From: Mucilaginibacter sp. KACC 22773
Lineage (GTDB): Bacteria; Bacteroidota; Bacteroidia; Sphingobacteriales; Sphingobacteriaceae
DNA length: 64,000 bases
NCBI RefSeq assembly: GCF_028736215.1
Contig: NZ_CP117883.1
Span: forward strand, 806,001 to 870,000
Direction: 5' to 3'
Positions within the stretch are counted from its first letter, which is position 1. Every line of letters begins with the position of its first letter. Made by a program: the position numbers and the translations under genes. The notes under the pieces are model-generated. The model ran no database searches and was not told the DNA's origin. It saw nothing but the letters and a program-made list of their open reading frames with translations. Positions 1-9,235 of this stretch are shown piece after piece.

Positions 1-1520
1 ATCAATATATTGAAGTTACCGGGGTTGATGAACCGCTGCCGTTAAGCGCCGTGCAGGGGTTAGCCATGAGCTCTATCCACAAGCTAACGGCCGACTACGT
101 GACTTCGAACCCTAAAGTAAACAAGTTGTGGTCGAACCTTACCTGGTCAAATATCGATAACTTTTTAACCATCCCTACCGATTGCCCGCAGCGTAACGAG
201 CGCATGGGCTGGTCGGGCGATATCAGTATTTTTTCGCGTACGGCTACCTACCTGTCCAACAGCGACCAGTTTTTGAGGCGGCACCTTTTTGCTCTGCGCG
301 ATTTGCAAATGCCCAACGGAAAATTTACGGATATTGCTCCCGTGGGCGGCGGCTTTGGCGGCGTACTCTGGGGCAGCGCGGGTATTACTATCCCCTGGGA
401 AGCATATCAGCAATATGAGGATGTAGCCTTGTTGAAAGAGCATTACCCGGCCATGGCCAGGTACATGAGCTTTATCGACTCCACCATCAGCAAAAAAACA
501 GGCCTCAGTTCCGATTCGCAATTAGGCGATTGGCTTGGTCCTCAAAATAACCAGCTGGGTACCGATTACCTGGTAACGGCTTACCATATTTTCGACCTGG
601 GTATTATGGTAAAGGTTGCCATCGCTTTAAACAAGCCCGACGACGCTGTAAAATACCAGGAAAGGTATCTTGAGCGCAAAGCCTTTTTTAACAAAACCTT
701 TATTAATGCCGATAAAAAAGCGATGGGACTTGTTGGTCGTGGAGCGTTTGACCCGCCGGGTACCAAACAGGAATTTAAAGTAGCCGATATACAAACTGCA
801 TATGCTGTCGGTTTGTCGTTAGGGGTTTTTAACGACGAGAACATTCCTTATATGGCCAAGAACCTGCAGGCAGTTGTAGAACGCGAAAACAAGGACGATG
901 GCGGTATTACCCGCCCTAAATACTCCCTCATGACCGGCTTTATCGGTACGGCCTGGATCAGCAAATCGCTATCCGATTACGGGCATACCGACCTTGCCTA
1001 CAAGGTGCTGCAAAACAACCATTACCCCTCATGGCTATACGCCATTGACCAGGGTGCAACCACCATATGGGAACGTTTGAATGGTTACACGGTTGAAAAC
1101 GGCTTTGGCGGCAACAACAGCATGAACTCCTTTAACCATTATTCCTTTGGTGCCATTGGCCAGTGGATGATGGCCTACTCACTGGGCATCCAGCGCGGCG
1201 AGGTTGGTTTTAAAAACTTTATCCTGCAACCCGAGCCCGACCCAACCGGCCAGATGACCTACGCCAAAGGCTACTACGATTCGCCCTACGGCAGGATAAA
1301 CAGCAGCTGGAAAACGGCAGGGAATACCCTAACTTATACCGCAACCGTACCGGCAAATACCAAAGCTACTTTATACTTGCCCGCTCCGTCAGCTTCGGCG
1401 GTAACCGAAAGCGGCAAACCCGCTGCAAAAGCAAAAGGCATCAAATTTTTAAAGTATGCCGATGGGAAGGCTGTTTATGAACTGGCATCCGGGAGTTATG
1501 TGTTTAGCGTGGGGAAATAG
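1..1520 (+). CDS. Alpha-L-rhamnosidase (GH78), C-terminal part, 5' end outside window
   Basis: The reading frame is already open at base 3 and matches the family before the GTG at 51, so this is the 3' part of a longer gene and that GTG is not a start. GH78 enzymes remove terminal alpha-L-rhamnose from plant glycans or glycosides by an inverting mechanism. The family signature DCPQRNERMGWSGD lies at bases 177-221 and carries the general acid Glu. A second conserved stretch, TTIWERLNGY (around 1059-1088), carries the likely general base Glu. An (alpha/alpha)6 barrel and a C-terminal beta-sandwich (from about base 1200) follow. It lies 12 bp upstream of the DUF1593 gene on the same strand, so co-transcription is likely. 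Family call secure; exact substrate unknown. Confidence 0.93.
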   Translation, partial: QYIEVTGVDEPLPLSAVQGLAMSSIHKLTADYVTSNPKVNKLWSNLTWSNIDNFLTIPTDCPQRNERMGWSGDISIFSRTATYLSNSDQFLRRHLFALRDLQMPNGKFTDIAPVGGGFGGVLWGSAGITIPWEAYQQYEDVALLKEHYPAMARYMSFIDSTISKKTGLSSDSQLGDWLGPQNNQLGTDYLVTAYHIFDLGIMVKVAIALNKPDDAVKYQERYLERKAFFNKTFINADKKAMGLVGRGAFDPPGTKQEFKVADIQTAYAVGLSLGVFNDENIPYMAKNLQAVVERENKDDGGITRPKYSLMTGFIGTAWISKSLSDYGHTDLAYKVLQNNHYPSWLYAIDQGATTIWERLNGYTVENGFGGNNSMNSFNHYSFGAIGQWMMAYSLGIQRGEVGFKNFILQPEPDPTGQMTYAKGYYDSPYGRINSSWKTAGNTLTYTATVPANTKATLYLPAPSASAVTESGKPAAKAKGIKFLKYADGKAVYELASGSYVFSVGK

Positions 1521-1532
1521 AGGAGGGAAATA

Positions 1533-2975
1533 ATGAAAACAAAACTAATGCTGGTTGCGCAAGTTGTATTAAGTATTATACTGGCAACACAGATTACGGC
1601 TTCTGCACAAACAATTGCCAAACATCGCCTGATTGTAATTACCGACATCGGAAACGAGCCTGATGATTTTATGTCGATGGTCCGGTTAATGCTATACACA
1701 AATCAAATCGACATCGAAGGGCTCATCGCTTCAACATCCATTCATCAATCAAAAAAAGTTAGCCCGCAACTCATTGAAAAAGTTATTCGTAGTTATGAGA
1801 AGGTGCAACCTAATCTTCTAAAACACGAACCCGGATTTCCAACAGCGCAAAAATTATTAAGCCTGGTAAAAAAAGGTCTTCCGGTTTATGGGATGGAAGG
1901 CGTAGGAAAAGGCAAAGATTCGGAAGGGTCGGACTGGGTGATCAAAATGCTTGAAAAGAATGACAGCCGCCCTTTATGGGTGACTGTTTGGGGCGGCCCG
2001 AATGTACTGGCGCAGGCACTCTGGAAAATCAGGGAGACTAAAAGCGAAGGGGAAGCAAAAAGGTTGATAAGCAAGCTCAGGGTATACACGATTTCGGACC
2101 AGGATAATTCGGGGCCATGGATACGCAGGAATTTCCCCGGCCTGTTCTACATCGCAAGCCCGGGAAATTATTATGCGGCTACATGGTCGGCCATCTTGAG
2201 GGTATTTCCCGGCGCCAACAACGAAGTTGTGAGCAATGATTGGCTTATGCGAAATATCCAGCAGGGACATGGGCCGCTGGGGGCAATCTATCCGGATGTG
2301 TCTTTTGGCATGGAAGGTGATACCCCGTCCTGGCTCTCGCTGATTCCCAATGGACTGAACAACCCCGAGCATCCAAACTGGGGAGGTTGGGGCGGACGTT
2401 ATGAATTTTACAAACCGCCCTTTGACCCCAAGCTGAAATGGATTGTTCCGCTGGAAGAAGAGACGAGACCATTTTGGACAAATGCCGAAGACGAATATAC
2501 ACCCTGGGTACAGGGCAAATGGGGGCGTGCCATTGTAAAAGACACAGGCACATACAAAGACAACCATGTAACCATTTGGAGATGGAGAGAAGAAATCCAG
2601 CATGATTTTGCGGCAAGAATGGCCTGGTGCAATACGGATTATAAAGCTGCCAATCACCCACCGGTTGCCAAACTCAATATGCCCGAACAGCTTACGGTAA
2701 AATCCGGCGAGACATTTAGTCTTGACGGCAGTGCATCCTATGATCCTGATGGAGATGCCCTGAGTTTTCACTGGTTTCAGTACCGGGAAGCGGGAACGTT
2801 GCATGATACAATAGCGGTTACTCCGGCAGAAAACATGTCTGTCATTCCGGAACTAAAAGCGCCGGAGGTAAGTAGTCGCCAAACTACTCACTTCATTTTG
2901 AAGGTTACCGATAAAGGAACGCCCCGGCTAACCCGGTACAAAAGAGTAATTGTAACCATTCTTCCAAAGCAATAA
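1533..2975 (+). CDS. Secreted DUF1593 (Sde182-type, nucleoside-hydrolase-like) protein
   Basis: A 480-residue protein with a Sec signal peptide ending near ASAQ (residues 23-26). The N-terminal DUF1593 domain (about 30-320) has the TDIGNEPDD segment, resembling the DTDxxxDD calcium/active-site loop of nucleoside hydrolases. The C-terminal part (about 375-478) is an Ig-like domain (DGSASYDPDGDALSFHWFQY), the arrangement of the cellulose-binding protein Sde182. These proteins are recurrent members of carbohydrate loci in Bacteroidota, but their reaction is not established. It follows the rhamnosidase by 12 bp and a hairpin terminator follows, which suggests one operon. Family call good; function inferred only as glycan or nucleoside related. 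Confidence 0.88.
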   Translation: MKTKLMLVAQVVLSIILATQITASAQTIAKHRLIVITDIGNEPDDFMSMVRLMLYTNQIDIEGLIASTSIHQSKKVSPQLIEKVIRSYEKVQPNLLKHEPGFPTAQKLLSLVKKGLPVYGMEGVGKGKDSEGSDWVIKMLEKNDSRPLWVTVWGGPNVLAQALWKIRETKSEGEAKRLISKLRVYTISDQDNSGPWIRRNFPGLFYIASPGNYYAATWSAILRVFPGANNEVVSNDWLMRNIQQGHGPLGAIYPDVSFGMEGDTPSWLSLIPNGLNNPEHPNWGGWGGRYEFYKPPFDPKLKWIVPLEEETRPFWTNAEDEYTPWVQGKWGRAIVKDTGTYKDNHVTIWRWREEIQHDFAARMAWCNTDYKAANHPPVAKLNMPEQLTVKSGETFSLDGSASYDPDGDALSFHWFQYREAGTLHDTIAVTPAENMSVIPELKAPEVSSRQTTHFILKVTDKGTPRLTRYKRVIVTILPKQ

Positions 2976-3054
2976 ACAATAACAACAGGACATTTTTTAC
3001 AACCAATAACAGTTAAAAAGGCGAGGGCGAAAAATTTCATTTCAGCTTGCATCC

Positions 3055-3085
3055 AAAGGCCGCGGTTAATGCGGCCTTTTGTTTT
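3055..3085 (+). terminator. Rho-independent terminator after the DUF1593 gene
   Basis: A perfect 9-bp stem (AAAGGCCGC pairing with GCGGCCTTT) has a 7-nt loop and is followed by TTGTTTTG. It lies 80 bp past the stop of the DUF1593 gene and closes the rhamnosidase/DUF1593 unit. Confidence 0.75.
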
Positions 3086-3489
3086 GTGCGGTCTCCGTTC
3101 GCCCGGTTGAGTTGGGTGTGGTTGGATAGGCGGACAAGGTTTTAACGGTGCCTATCTCCACCATGTCATTGCGAGGTACGAAGCAATCTCCGGGCTGTGC
3201 ATGGTGGCTATGCATGGCGTATACTTAGCATGCGGACCACAAGGGCCCTTGCGGTAGCGAGGGAAGATCTAACTATAAAGAACTTTCAAACTATAAATTA
3301 CTAAGATTTTTTAGTAGACACCTATTAGATAATTGATAATAAATAGATAACTATCGTTAAATATGTAACTGATTTGCTTCGAGGGAATAAATAGTTGATA
3401 ATCTGTTTTACTGAGGATCTTTAGTAAAGGTTATATTGAATAACCAAAAGAGAGCAAGGGTTTGTATCTCATTTGGTTTGTAGCATAGT
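3086..3489. repeat. Intergenic stretch with a dispersed repeat of the GAGGTACGAAGCA family
   Basis: No gene is visible. Bases 3164-3275 hold a dispersed element beginning GTCATTGCGAGGTACGAAGC and ending in a poorly matching reverse arm (GCGAGGGAAGATC). It shares GAGGTACGAAGCA and GTGCATGGCGTA with the element at 59648-59739. The remaining 200 bp is A+T-rich with short imperfect hairpins (for example around 3408-3430). They lie downstream of the minus-strand NACHT gene and may help end its transcript. Confidence 0.55.
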
Positions 3490-6400
3490 TTATGCAATTT
3501 GCTCTTTCAATAATTGCCGTATGAATGATACTGAAAAACCAGCTTGCTGACTTTCCCGAAATTGATCTATTGCTCTTTCCGCGTGCCATAAAAGATGAGC
3601 TGACTGCACCGGAAAATCAGATAAAAATTGCTCCGCGGTTCGATGCATAAAATCTTCCACCAGCAGCAAATCATCCTCTCCTTTCTTTGAGAAGCCGAAC
3701 AATAGTTCTATAATAAACTGTTTAGGTGATTCCCAAAATTGATTATGATCAAACGCAGGATCAACAAGCATATGAGCAACCGCTTTTAATCGATTTAAAG
3801 CGGTCAAGGTATCCACTTGCCATATTATGGTTGAATGCTGTATATGAAGTGGTGCAACACTTCGTTTTTCCAATTCAGTTATGATATAATCAAAACCTTC
3901 TATGACTCCGCTGTTTGATAGCTGTTGAGCTAAGTCCATTTTACGTTCTGGTGAGGTATTAATGTAATTAATCGCAGGTAACATTAATTGGGTTACCTCA
4001 TTAGGAAAATCAGCACGTAAAAGTTTAATTAAATGAATAAAAACGTAATCGTTATAATCTTTAAAATCGACTAGATAATCCAATAAATTACGCTTATCCC
4101 CATCAAGTGCAACATATACATCAATTGCCTGGTATTGAAAATAATGGTCAAAACGATCGATCAATATTATATCCAAAATCGTTGTTACCGATTCGTACAA
4201 TTTCAAATATTTGCAAAATCCAATATGAGAGGCCAAAACATTATCATGGCTAATTTCCAATCTAAGATGGGCAATAATACGTTCGGCGAGTAATGCTGGT
4301 CGGTCAGCAAAATGTTCCAGCAATAATTCAGAAAGTGAAGTACGTTTGTTAAGCTGGTCGTGTTCAACACCGCGTATTCCACCTATTTCCATCCAAGTCA
4401 TTTCTAACAAGATTTCATCAGGAGTTTTAAAACTGTGCTTTTTCCAGATTTCACAAAGCTGATATTCCATTCGTTTCCTCATTGGTTGACCAGACTCATC
4501 GAAGTAATAGGCATTTTCAAATACAGCATGGCTTATATGTTCATTATAATATTCTTCTAAAATTGTAAGTAAAATAGAATCATCTGAGAGCCCCTTAAAT
4601 TCATAGTGTAGCAATTTTTCCGCCCGCCAATAGAAAAAATCTTTCGGCCCCCCCAATAGCCTAAGAACTTCGCTAAGATAAATTCGCTGCTCTTCTTCCC
4701 TGCTTCTTCGGAGATAGCTCTGGACAAAATAAGAATCAACATCAATAAGGTTGGGTTTATCTTCAGGCTCTAAATAAAGCTCGTCCTCCTCAATTTCCTG
4801 CCTTCCAAAAGCCTGAAAATATTTAACAATCCCCTCACGAAACGCATCTACTGACTGAATATAACGTTGGTCATTTAATTTGCGACTTTCCTCTGCGCGA
4901 TGCCAAAGATTTGCGGGCGAGTTTTCATTTATCGGCTCTTTTCCAAATGTATCATCAGTTAAGGTTTGCAATTCTTTCGCTTCAGTGTGCTTTCTGCGAT
5001 AATAAAGACCACCGATAAATGACCTTAAATCATCCTTCGTGAGCCTTTTGTTATTTACATAATCGATAAGTAATGAAAAACAATCAGGTGTAATCAGGTC
5101 GGCTAATTCCCAGCTATAAAGCCTCTGCCGATCCAGATCAAGATATATTATTAAAGCCTCCCTATTAGTACCGGTTTCAAAAAAGAATCGGTCAATATTT
5201 CTAAATTCTTCCTTAAGATGATTACGGCCAAGAGCCAGTACAAATTTTACAATATCTGCTAGTATGGAAGAATCTTTATAATAACAATCTATAGCAATAT
5301 TAGTCAACCGGTTCAAAAATCGTGTGGTTTCGCTGGCTTTATACTGATAAAATTCCTGCCAGCCACTTTCTGAAAGTTCCCCAAACAGCTTCTTTAAATT
5401 TTTAGGATCTTTAGTTGAAAGCAAAAAATCCTGCAAATCTAGCTCAGACCCAAAATGATTGGTATCCTTATTGTGTAAATACAAAACTTTGAGCCCTTCC
5501 AGTCCGAAATCATAATAACGGTCTACCTCTTCATGAGCAGTCAGATATTTGTAAACGCCATCACGATACTCCTGTAATTGAAGCATATCTTTTCGGCTAA
5601 ATATTAATTCAGTAAATTCCGCAGAACCCAAACGTTGTAAACCCATATGATCCATTAGGAGTTCAGCATAGTATGGGTTTAAAAGTGATTGCAACTGGTT
5701 AAAAGCAATTTCTCCATACTCAATAGTTTGTCGCCTGCTTAATCTAATATTAGATAGTGTTCGACAAACCGTGACTTTAAGTGCCTCGGGAATATCATTT
5801 TGCAGAAGTTCAAATAAATAAGAAATGATTGCAGCATCATTGCGAGAAAATGCACCCAGCATAGTGTCACTTGCCAATATTGGCCTTGCACTCATTCGAA
5901 TGTATTTTTCAAATATTTTGCGAAATACGTCAAGCCTGAATTCGGTACTGAACTTGCTACCGTCACTAACAGTAAGTAATTCAATATTATCTTGCTCTAT
6001 CAATTGGATAACGGCTTCACGGCCTGGGTCTTCTTCAGGTAGTAGCGATATATAAGAAGCTAAGGTTTGCACCCATTTAAGACGTATTTTTCGAAGTTTT
6101 TTACCGATAGAGACAATTCCCACAATGGTATCTGTAGGATAGTCCTTAAGCGCTAATGCCGCTAATTGTTCTTGATATATTGCATTACTAAACGACCAGA
6201 ATCGATCCTCTATGGACAGTATGGAGCCGGCTTGTAACAATTCTAAGTCAGCTGGTTCAAATAATTGCTGGAGAGTTTCATAGTGCAAGGCGTTAGTACC
6301 GGAAAGTTGTAACGCCAGCGCGAATTGACGGATTAGTCTTTTATAACGATCCCGGCGCTGGTCTAGGTCAACTCCTGCTGACAAACGGCGTTGTGCTGAC

Positions 6401-7632
6401 GTATCTAAAGACTCAGTGATAAAACGATTAACAACATCGATCTTGCTACCAGGCATAGATGATACTCCTTCTGAGTACCATTTTACTAAATTCAAAAGGT
6501 AGAATGGATAGGCTAAAAATGGCTCTAAATCCAGTCGCCTGATCCCTTTATAAAATTCATCTGTTCTGCTACCTAAATGTTGCTGAAGATATTCATTGGT
6601 TTGACGCATATTAAGCGGCTCAAGCTCGTAAAATCGTATACCTGTAAGGCGTTTAGGAAGTTCATATTGATTGTAAAATAGTTTGCGGCATGCAAATAAT
6701 AAACGTATATGGCTGTAGCGGCGAACAAAAACATTGAGATTATTTACTACATCAATGAAACGGTCTCCGGGAACTTCATCTAAACCATCGATAATAATTA
6801 CTAACTGCTGGGACGGAATAGATAACCAACCATCAAATGTATTTTCCAGTAAAGATTCAATAGGCTCAATAGCCGTATTTTTTAAACGAATTAAAAGTGG
6901 AACAAGGCGGGATTCGCTTTGTGTCAGCTCATAAGCAGTTTGATCTAAAAGAATCGATTTCCCTTCATAAGCGTCGGCTATCAGACATATTTGAGTTGTT
7001 GATGCTACAGGGTCAGATAACAGTTCCATGAGTGTAAATGTATCTTGAGGCTCTCTTATGCCATATGGATTTTTGGGTGCTCCCCACGTTGCTGAAAGGC
7101 TCACTTTTCGGGGAATAAAGTTAGGGTAAGGATTGTACTCTATAAGTTGAGCATTTGGTGGCAGACAATGACGACGTGCAACTTCGAGACTAAAATAGCG
7201 TTGGACGAGCCGAAACTGTTTGCGCAGTTCTTGTTCAAGAAAATGCACATCCCATACAAACCAATCAATTTCCAACTGGTTGCTCAGCAACTGTTTTTGC
7301 TTATCAATAAATAATTGAATTTCTTCTGTTTGCAGATTGCATGTAGTAGCTAAAATAAACTGGCATGGCTTTTCCCACTGAGGCTCTTTAGTAAACTTTT
7401 CAAGTAGTGTTTCCAGTTTATTTGTGTTTAATTTTTCATGCTTGCACTGAAGATAAATTGGTTGGTTTGTATCCGGATTGGTGTCCCGTATATCTATTCC
7501 GCGCTGTTTATTGCCGGGCCTAAGGTATTTTTCGAAAAAAGGCTTTTTAAAAAAGTCTTGAGCAAGGTAAACGGTTAGAGTTTCAAAATCTTCCCAGCTG
7601 ATAAAATCCCAGTCAAGTAGCGTTTTTTCCAT
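3490..7632 (-). CDS. PD-(D/E)XK nuclease - NACHT NTPase fusion, probable anti-phage NLR-like protein
   Basis: A 1380-residue single-gene protein. Residues 1-110 look like an Mrr-type restriction endonuclease fold: RGIDI with Asp47, then YLQCKHE giving the Q62-x-K64 catalytic pair. Residues about 205-400 form a NACHT/STAND NTPase: a Walker A-like ADAYEGKS at 219-226, missing the usual first glycines, and a clear Walker B QLVIIIDGLDEV at 277-287. The other ~950 residues are predicted helical and carry no motif I recognise, as expected for a target-sensing solenoid. Known bacterial NACHT and Avs proteins sense phage components, oligomerise and fire an N-terminal effector; this one would cut DNA. 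The gene is A+T-richer than its metabolic neighbours and stands alone in a repeat-rich island. The architecture is seen; the anti-phage role is inferred. Confidence 0.85.
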   Translation of the reverse strand: MEKTLLDWDFISWEDFETLTVYLAQDFFKKPFFEKYLRPGNKQRGIDIRDTNPDTNQPIYLQCKHEKLNTNKLETLLEKFTKEPQWEKPCQFILATTCNLQTEEIQLFIDKQKQLLSNQLEIDWFVWDVHFLEQELRKQFRLVQRYFSLEVARRHCLPPNAQLIEYNPYPNFIPRKVSLSATWGAPKNPYGIREPQDTFTLMELLSDPVASTTQICLIADAYEGKSILLDQTAYELTQSESRLVPLLIRLKNTAIEPIESLLENTFDGWLSIPSQQLVIIIDGLDEVPGDRFIDVVNNLNVFVRRYSHIRLLFACRKLFYNQYELPKRLTGIRFYELEPLNMRQTNEYLQQHLGSRTDEFYKGIRRLDLEPFLAYPFYLLNLVKWYSEGVSSMPGSKIDVVNRFITESLDTSAQRRLSAGVDLDQRRDRYKRLIRQFALALQLSGTNALHYETLQQLFEPADLELLQAGSILSIEDRFWSFSNAIYQEQLAALALKDYPTDTIVGIVSIGKKLRKIRLKWVQTLASYISLLPEEDPGREAVIQLIEQDNIELLTVSDGSKFSTEFRLDVFRKIFEKYIRMSARPILASDTMLGAFSRNDAAIISYLFELLQNDIPEALKVTVCRTLSNIRLSRRQTIEYGEIAFNQLQSLLNPYYAELLMDHMGLQRLGSAEFTELIFSRKDMLQLQEYRDGVYKYLTAHEEVDRYYDFGLEGLKVLYLHNKDTNHFGSELDLQDFLLSTKDPKNLKKLFGELSESGWQEFYQYKASETTRFLNRLTNIAIDCYYKDSSILADIVKFVLALGRNHLKEEFRNIDRFFFETGTNREALIIYLDLDRQRLYSWELADLITPDCFSLLIDYVNNKRLTKDDLRSFIGGLYYRRKHTEAKELQTLTDDTFGKEPINENSPANLWHRAEESRKLNDQRYIQSVDAFREGIVKYFQAFGRQEIEEDELYLEPEDKPNLIDVDSYFVQSYLRRSREEEQRIYLSEVLRLLGGPKDFFYWRAEKLLHYEFKGLSDDSILLTILEEYYNEHISHAVFENAYYFDESGQPMRKRMEYQLCEIWKKHSFKTPDEILLEMTWMEIGGIRGVEHDQLNKRTSLSELLLEHFADRPALLAERIIAHLRLEISHDNVLASHIGFCKYLKLYESVTTILDIILIDRFDHYFQYQAIDVYVALDGDKRNLLDYLVDFKDYNDYVFIHLIKLLRADFPNEVTQLMLPAINYINTSPERKMDLAQQLSNSGVIEGFDYIITELEKRSVAPLHIQHSTIIWQVDTLTALNRLKAVAHMLVDPAFDHNQFWESPKQFIIELLFGFSKKGEDDLLLVEDFMHRTAEQFLSDFPVQSAHLLWHAERAIDQFRESQQAGFSVSFIRQLLKEQIA

Positions 7633-7824
7633 GTAGCAAACCGTGATAAGTAACGGTATGTAAATTTTGCTAAAAATTTTGGATATGGCAATTGTTCGCC
7701 TGGAGAAATATTCGGTAACGAAATGGCCTTAAATTATTACATTATCTACAAAAAACCATTTACTTGCCAATCAATTGCTAAGGCTTCACGCTTAAGTTTG
7801 TTACTTCGCTAAATTCGTTAGGAA

Positions 7825-8017
7825 CCCCGAAGCTGGCGCACACATCTCACATGTGCCTCACACGCAAATCACAATTTTGTTGTAACCCCCAACCCCTCAA
7901 TTCCCGCAACCCCCGTTAGCGATTGAAACGGATACCGGCCAGGTGGCTAAGGCCTGTGTAGTATGAGTGTAAAGCGCGGGCCGCAGGCAACGGCGGGAAA
8001 AGACGTTAAGAATCAAG
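7825..8017. repeat. 193-bp direct repeat, copy A
   Basis: This block is identical to 9688-9880 except for one base (GGCCAGGTGGC here, GGCCAGGCGGC there). It starts CCCCGAAGCTGGCGCACAC and ends GTTAAGAATCAAG. The internal part 7914-7995 (CGTTAGCGATTGAAACGG ... GGGCCGCAGGCAACGGCG) is a core that recurs in diverged form at 62251-62335. The two copies bracket the toxin-antitoxin cassettes. Confidence 0.9.
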
Positions 8018-8104
8018 ACGGATATGTGATATTCTGTAAGTGGGGCTGGGGAAATAAGTGCTTTTTATATTCTTGTTATATAAGTAACAGCAGTAATAAT
8101 ATTG

Positions 8105-8112
8105 TATTTTTG
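8105..8112 (+). promoter_or_regulatory. Bacteroidota -7 box (TATTTTTG) of the antitoxin gene
   Basis: A match to TAnnTTTG ends 5 nt before the ATG at 8118, predicting a leaderless or nearly leaderless mRNA. No convincing -33 TTTG is present and the region is A+T-rich, so a chance match is possible. Confidence 0.4.
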
Positions 8113-8117
8113 TTATT

Positions 8118-8324
8118 ATGAAGTTTGTATTGGAAGTTAAAGAAAGTAAGGCAGCTGCGCTATTGGCGTTACTTAACGATTTGCCTTACGTAAAGACAAA
8201 ACCCCTTACGCCTTATAAAGCTAAAGTATTGGAAGGCGTTAAAGAGGCCGTTGACGAATTGAACCTGGTTTTGGCAGGTAAGTTAGAAGCCCGTAACGCC
8301 GATGATTTGCTAAATGAGTTATAG
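8118..8324 (+). CDS. Small antitoxin-like protein upstream of a truncated RelE/ParE-type toxin
   Basis: A 68-residue, helix-rich, charged protein (MKFVLEVKESKAAALLALLN at the start). Proteins of this type sit immediately upstream of RelE/ParE-family toxins in Bacteroidota and act as the cognate antitoxin. Its stop codon overlaps the start of the following toxin frame (ATGAGTTATAG), the usual translational coupling of such pairs. The partner is truncated, so this may be an orphan or relic antitoxin. No DNA-binding domain is obvious. The toxin-antitoxin role is inferred mainly from context. Confidence 0.7.
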   Translation: MKFVLEVKESKAAALLALLNDLPYVKTKPLTPYKAKVLEGVKEAVDELNLVLAGKLEARNADDLLNEL

Positions 8325-8469
8325 GGTAAAATTTATTCCTAAGTTTGAAAAGGAGTTAAAGCGACTGGCAAAAAAGTACCCATCGCTTAAGGCCGACTTT
8401 TCATTATTACTCACCACTCTTAAAAAAAAACCTACCCAGGGAACTGCATTTGGTAATGAGTGCGAATAA
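8314..8469 (+). pseudogene. Truncated RelE/ParE-family toxin
   Basis: An ATG at 8314 overlaps the antitoxin stop and opens a 51-codon frame beginning MSYRVKFIPKFEKELKRLAK and ending GNECE then TAA. The start matches RelE/ParE-superfamily toxins, which are usually about 90-120 residues. The expected C-terminal half (the YKIRL... strand segment and catalytic end) is absent. The frame stops 8 bp before the convergent AbiEii gene ends, so the missing half was probably lost when the two loci came together. It is very likely inactive as a toxin. Confidence 0.7.
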
Positions 8470-8476
8470 TGTGTTA

Positions 8477-9235
8477 TCACGAGGGTTGTGCGCTTGGAAA
8501 GTCCTTATCTATACTCCTAAAATATGCTCTGACTTTGCGCCTCCAGCTACTTCTTGCTACTGCCCAATTCTTTCCTCCCTCAATAAAGTCGACACGAGGA
8601 TTGGAGTGGCCAGGCCGCGAAGAACTGCCTTTCATCGGCTCTTCAAACTTTAATAACAAATCCGGATTATCGATGGGACTAAACTCGCCATCCTGATCGA
8701 AAATATTTTGATGCTCTTGTTGATTGTAAGTTTGTTGCCTGGTTTTAAGTAAAGCCATCAATTCGTCGAGTACTATATGATCTGTAAGATAATCCAAATC
8801 ATAGATATCTTTATGATTAGCTCTATTGGAAGCACTCATTAATTTTAATGACGCAATGTCATATACATTCATCAACTTGACGCCATTAATAATTTCAGGT
8901 TCGAGATGCGTTTGCATATTCTGCAGTATTTCTACCTTAATAGCCGTTTCGCCTTTACGGACAAAAAAACGTTGAAATAAAAGCTGGTCATCTTCATCAC
9001 ATGGATAGTCTATAGCGAAAACGTCATTACCGTAAAAAGCAATTACTTCTTCTTTGATAAGCTCATAACCCCGTTTTCCAATGATGCCTGGAAAGAATAG
9101 ATCTATATCGTAGGATCTGCGATGACCGTAACGAATTGCCAGGTTCGTTCCACCACCCAGGCTGCTTGAAGATAGGGAAGGAAGTTGTTGAAGTTCAAGA
9201 ATAGTTTCAAGTAGGCTATCGGAAACGGCTTTCAT
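8477..9235 (-). CDS. AbiEii/AbiGii-family nucleotidyltransferase toxin
   Basis: 252 residues. The nucleotidyltransferase motif GGGTNLAIRYGHRRSYDIDL (residues 27-46) contains the Gly-rich loop and the D-x-D metal ligands. A third acidic strand (AIKVEIL) and the family's KDIYDLDYL segment follow. AbiEii/MenT-type toxins transfer nucleotides to RNA such as tRNA acceptor stems and block translation; the AbiE system causes abortive infection. The start codon overlaps the stop of the DUF6922 gene by 4 bp (ATGA), as in a coupled antitoxin-toxin operon. All recognised catalytic motifs are intact, so this toxin is probably functional. Family secure; the RNA target is unknown. Confidence 0.87.
   Translation of the reverse strand: MKAVSDSLLETILELQQLPSLSSSSLGGGTNLAIRYGHRRSYDIDLFFPGIIGKRGYELIKEEVIAFYGNDVFAIDYPCDEDDQLLFQRFFVRKGETAIKVEILQNMQTHLEPEIINGVKLMNVYDIASLKLMSASNRANHKDIYDLDYLTDHIVLDELMALLKTRQQTYNQQEHQNIFDQDGEFSPIDNPDLLLKFEEPMKGSSSRPGHSNPRVDFIEGGKNWAVARSSWRRKVRAYFRSIDKDFPSAQPS

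Noticed and set aside
1974..2804. A 276-codon antisense frame across the DUF1593 gene
   Set aside because: It overlaps a well-supported gene with a signal peptide and family domain, and its product (Cys/Pro/Arg-rich, no motif) looks like a shadow of a high-G+C third-base pattern.
7918..7929. GATTGAAAC in the core element, a common end of Bacteroidota CRISPR repeats
   Set aside because: It occurs once per element, there are no regularly spaced repeats or spacers and no cas genes, so it is not a CRISPR array.
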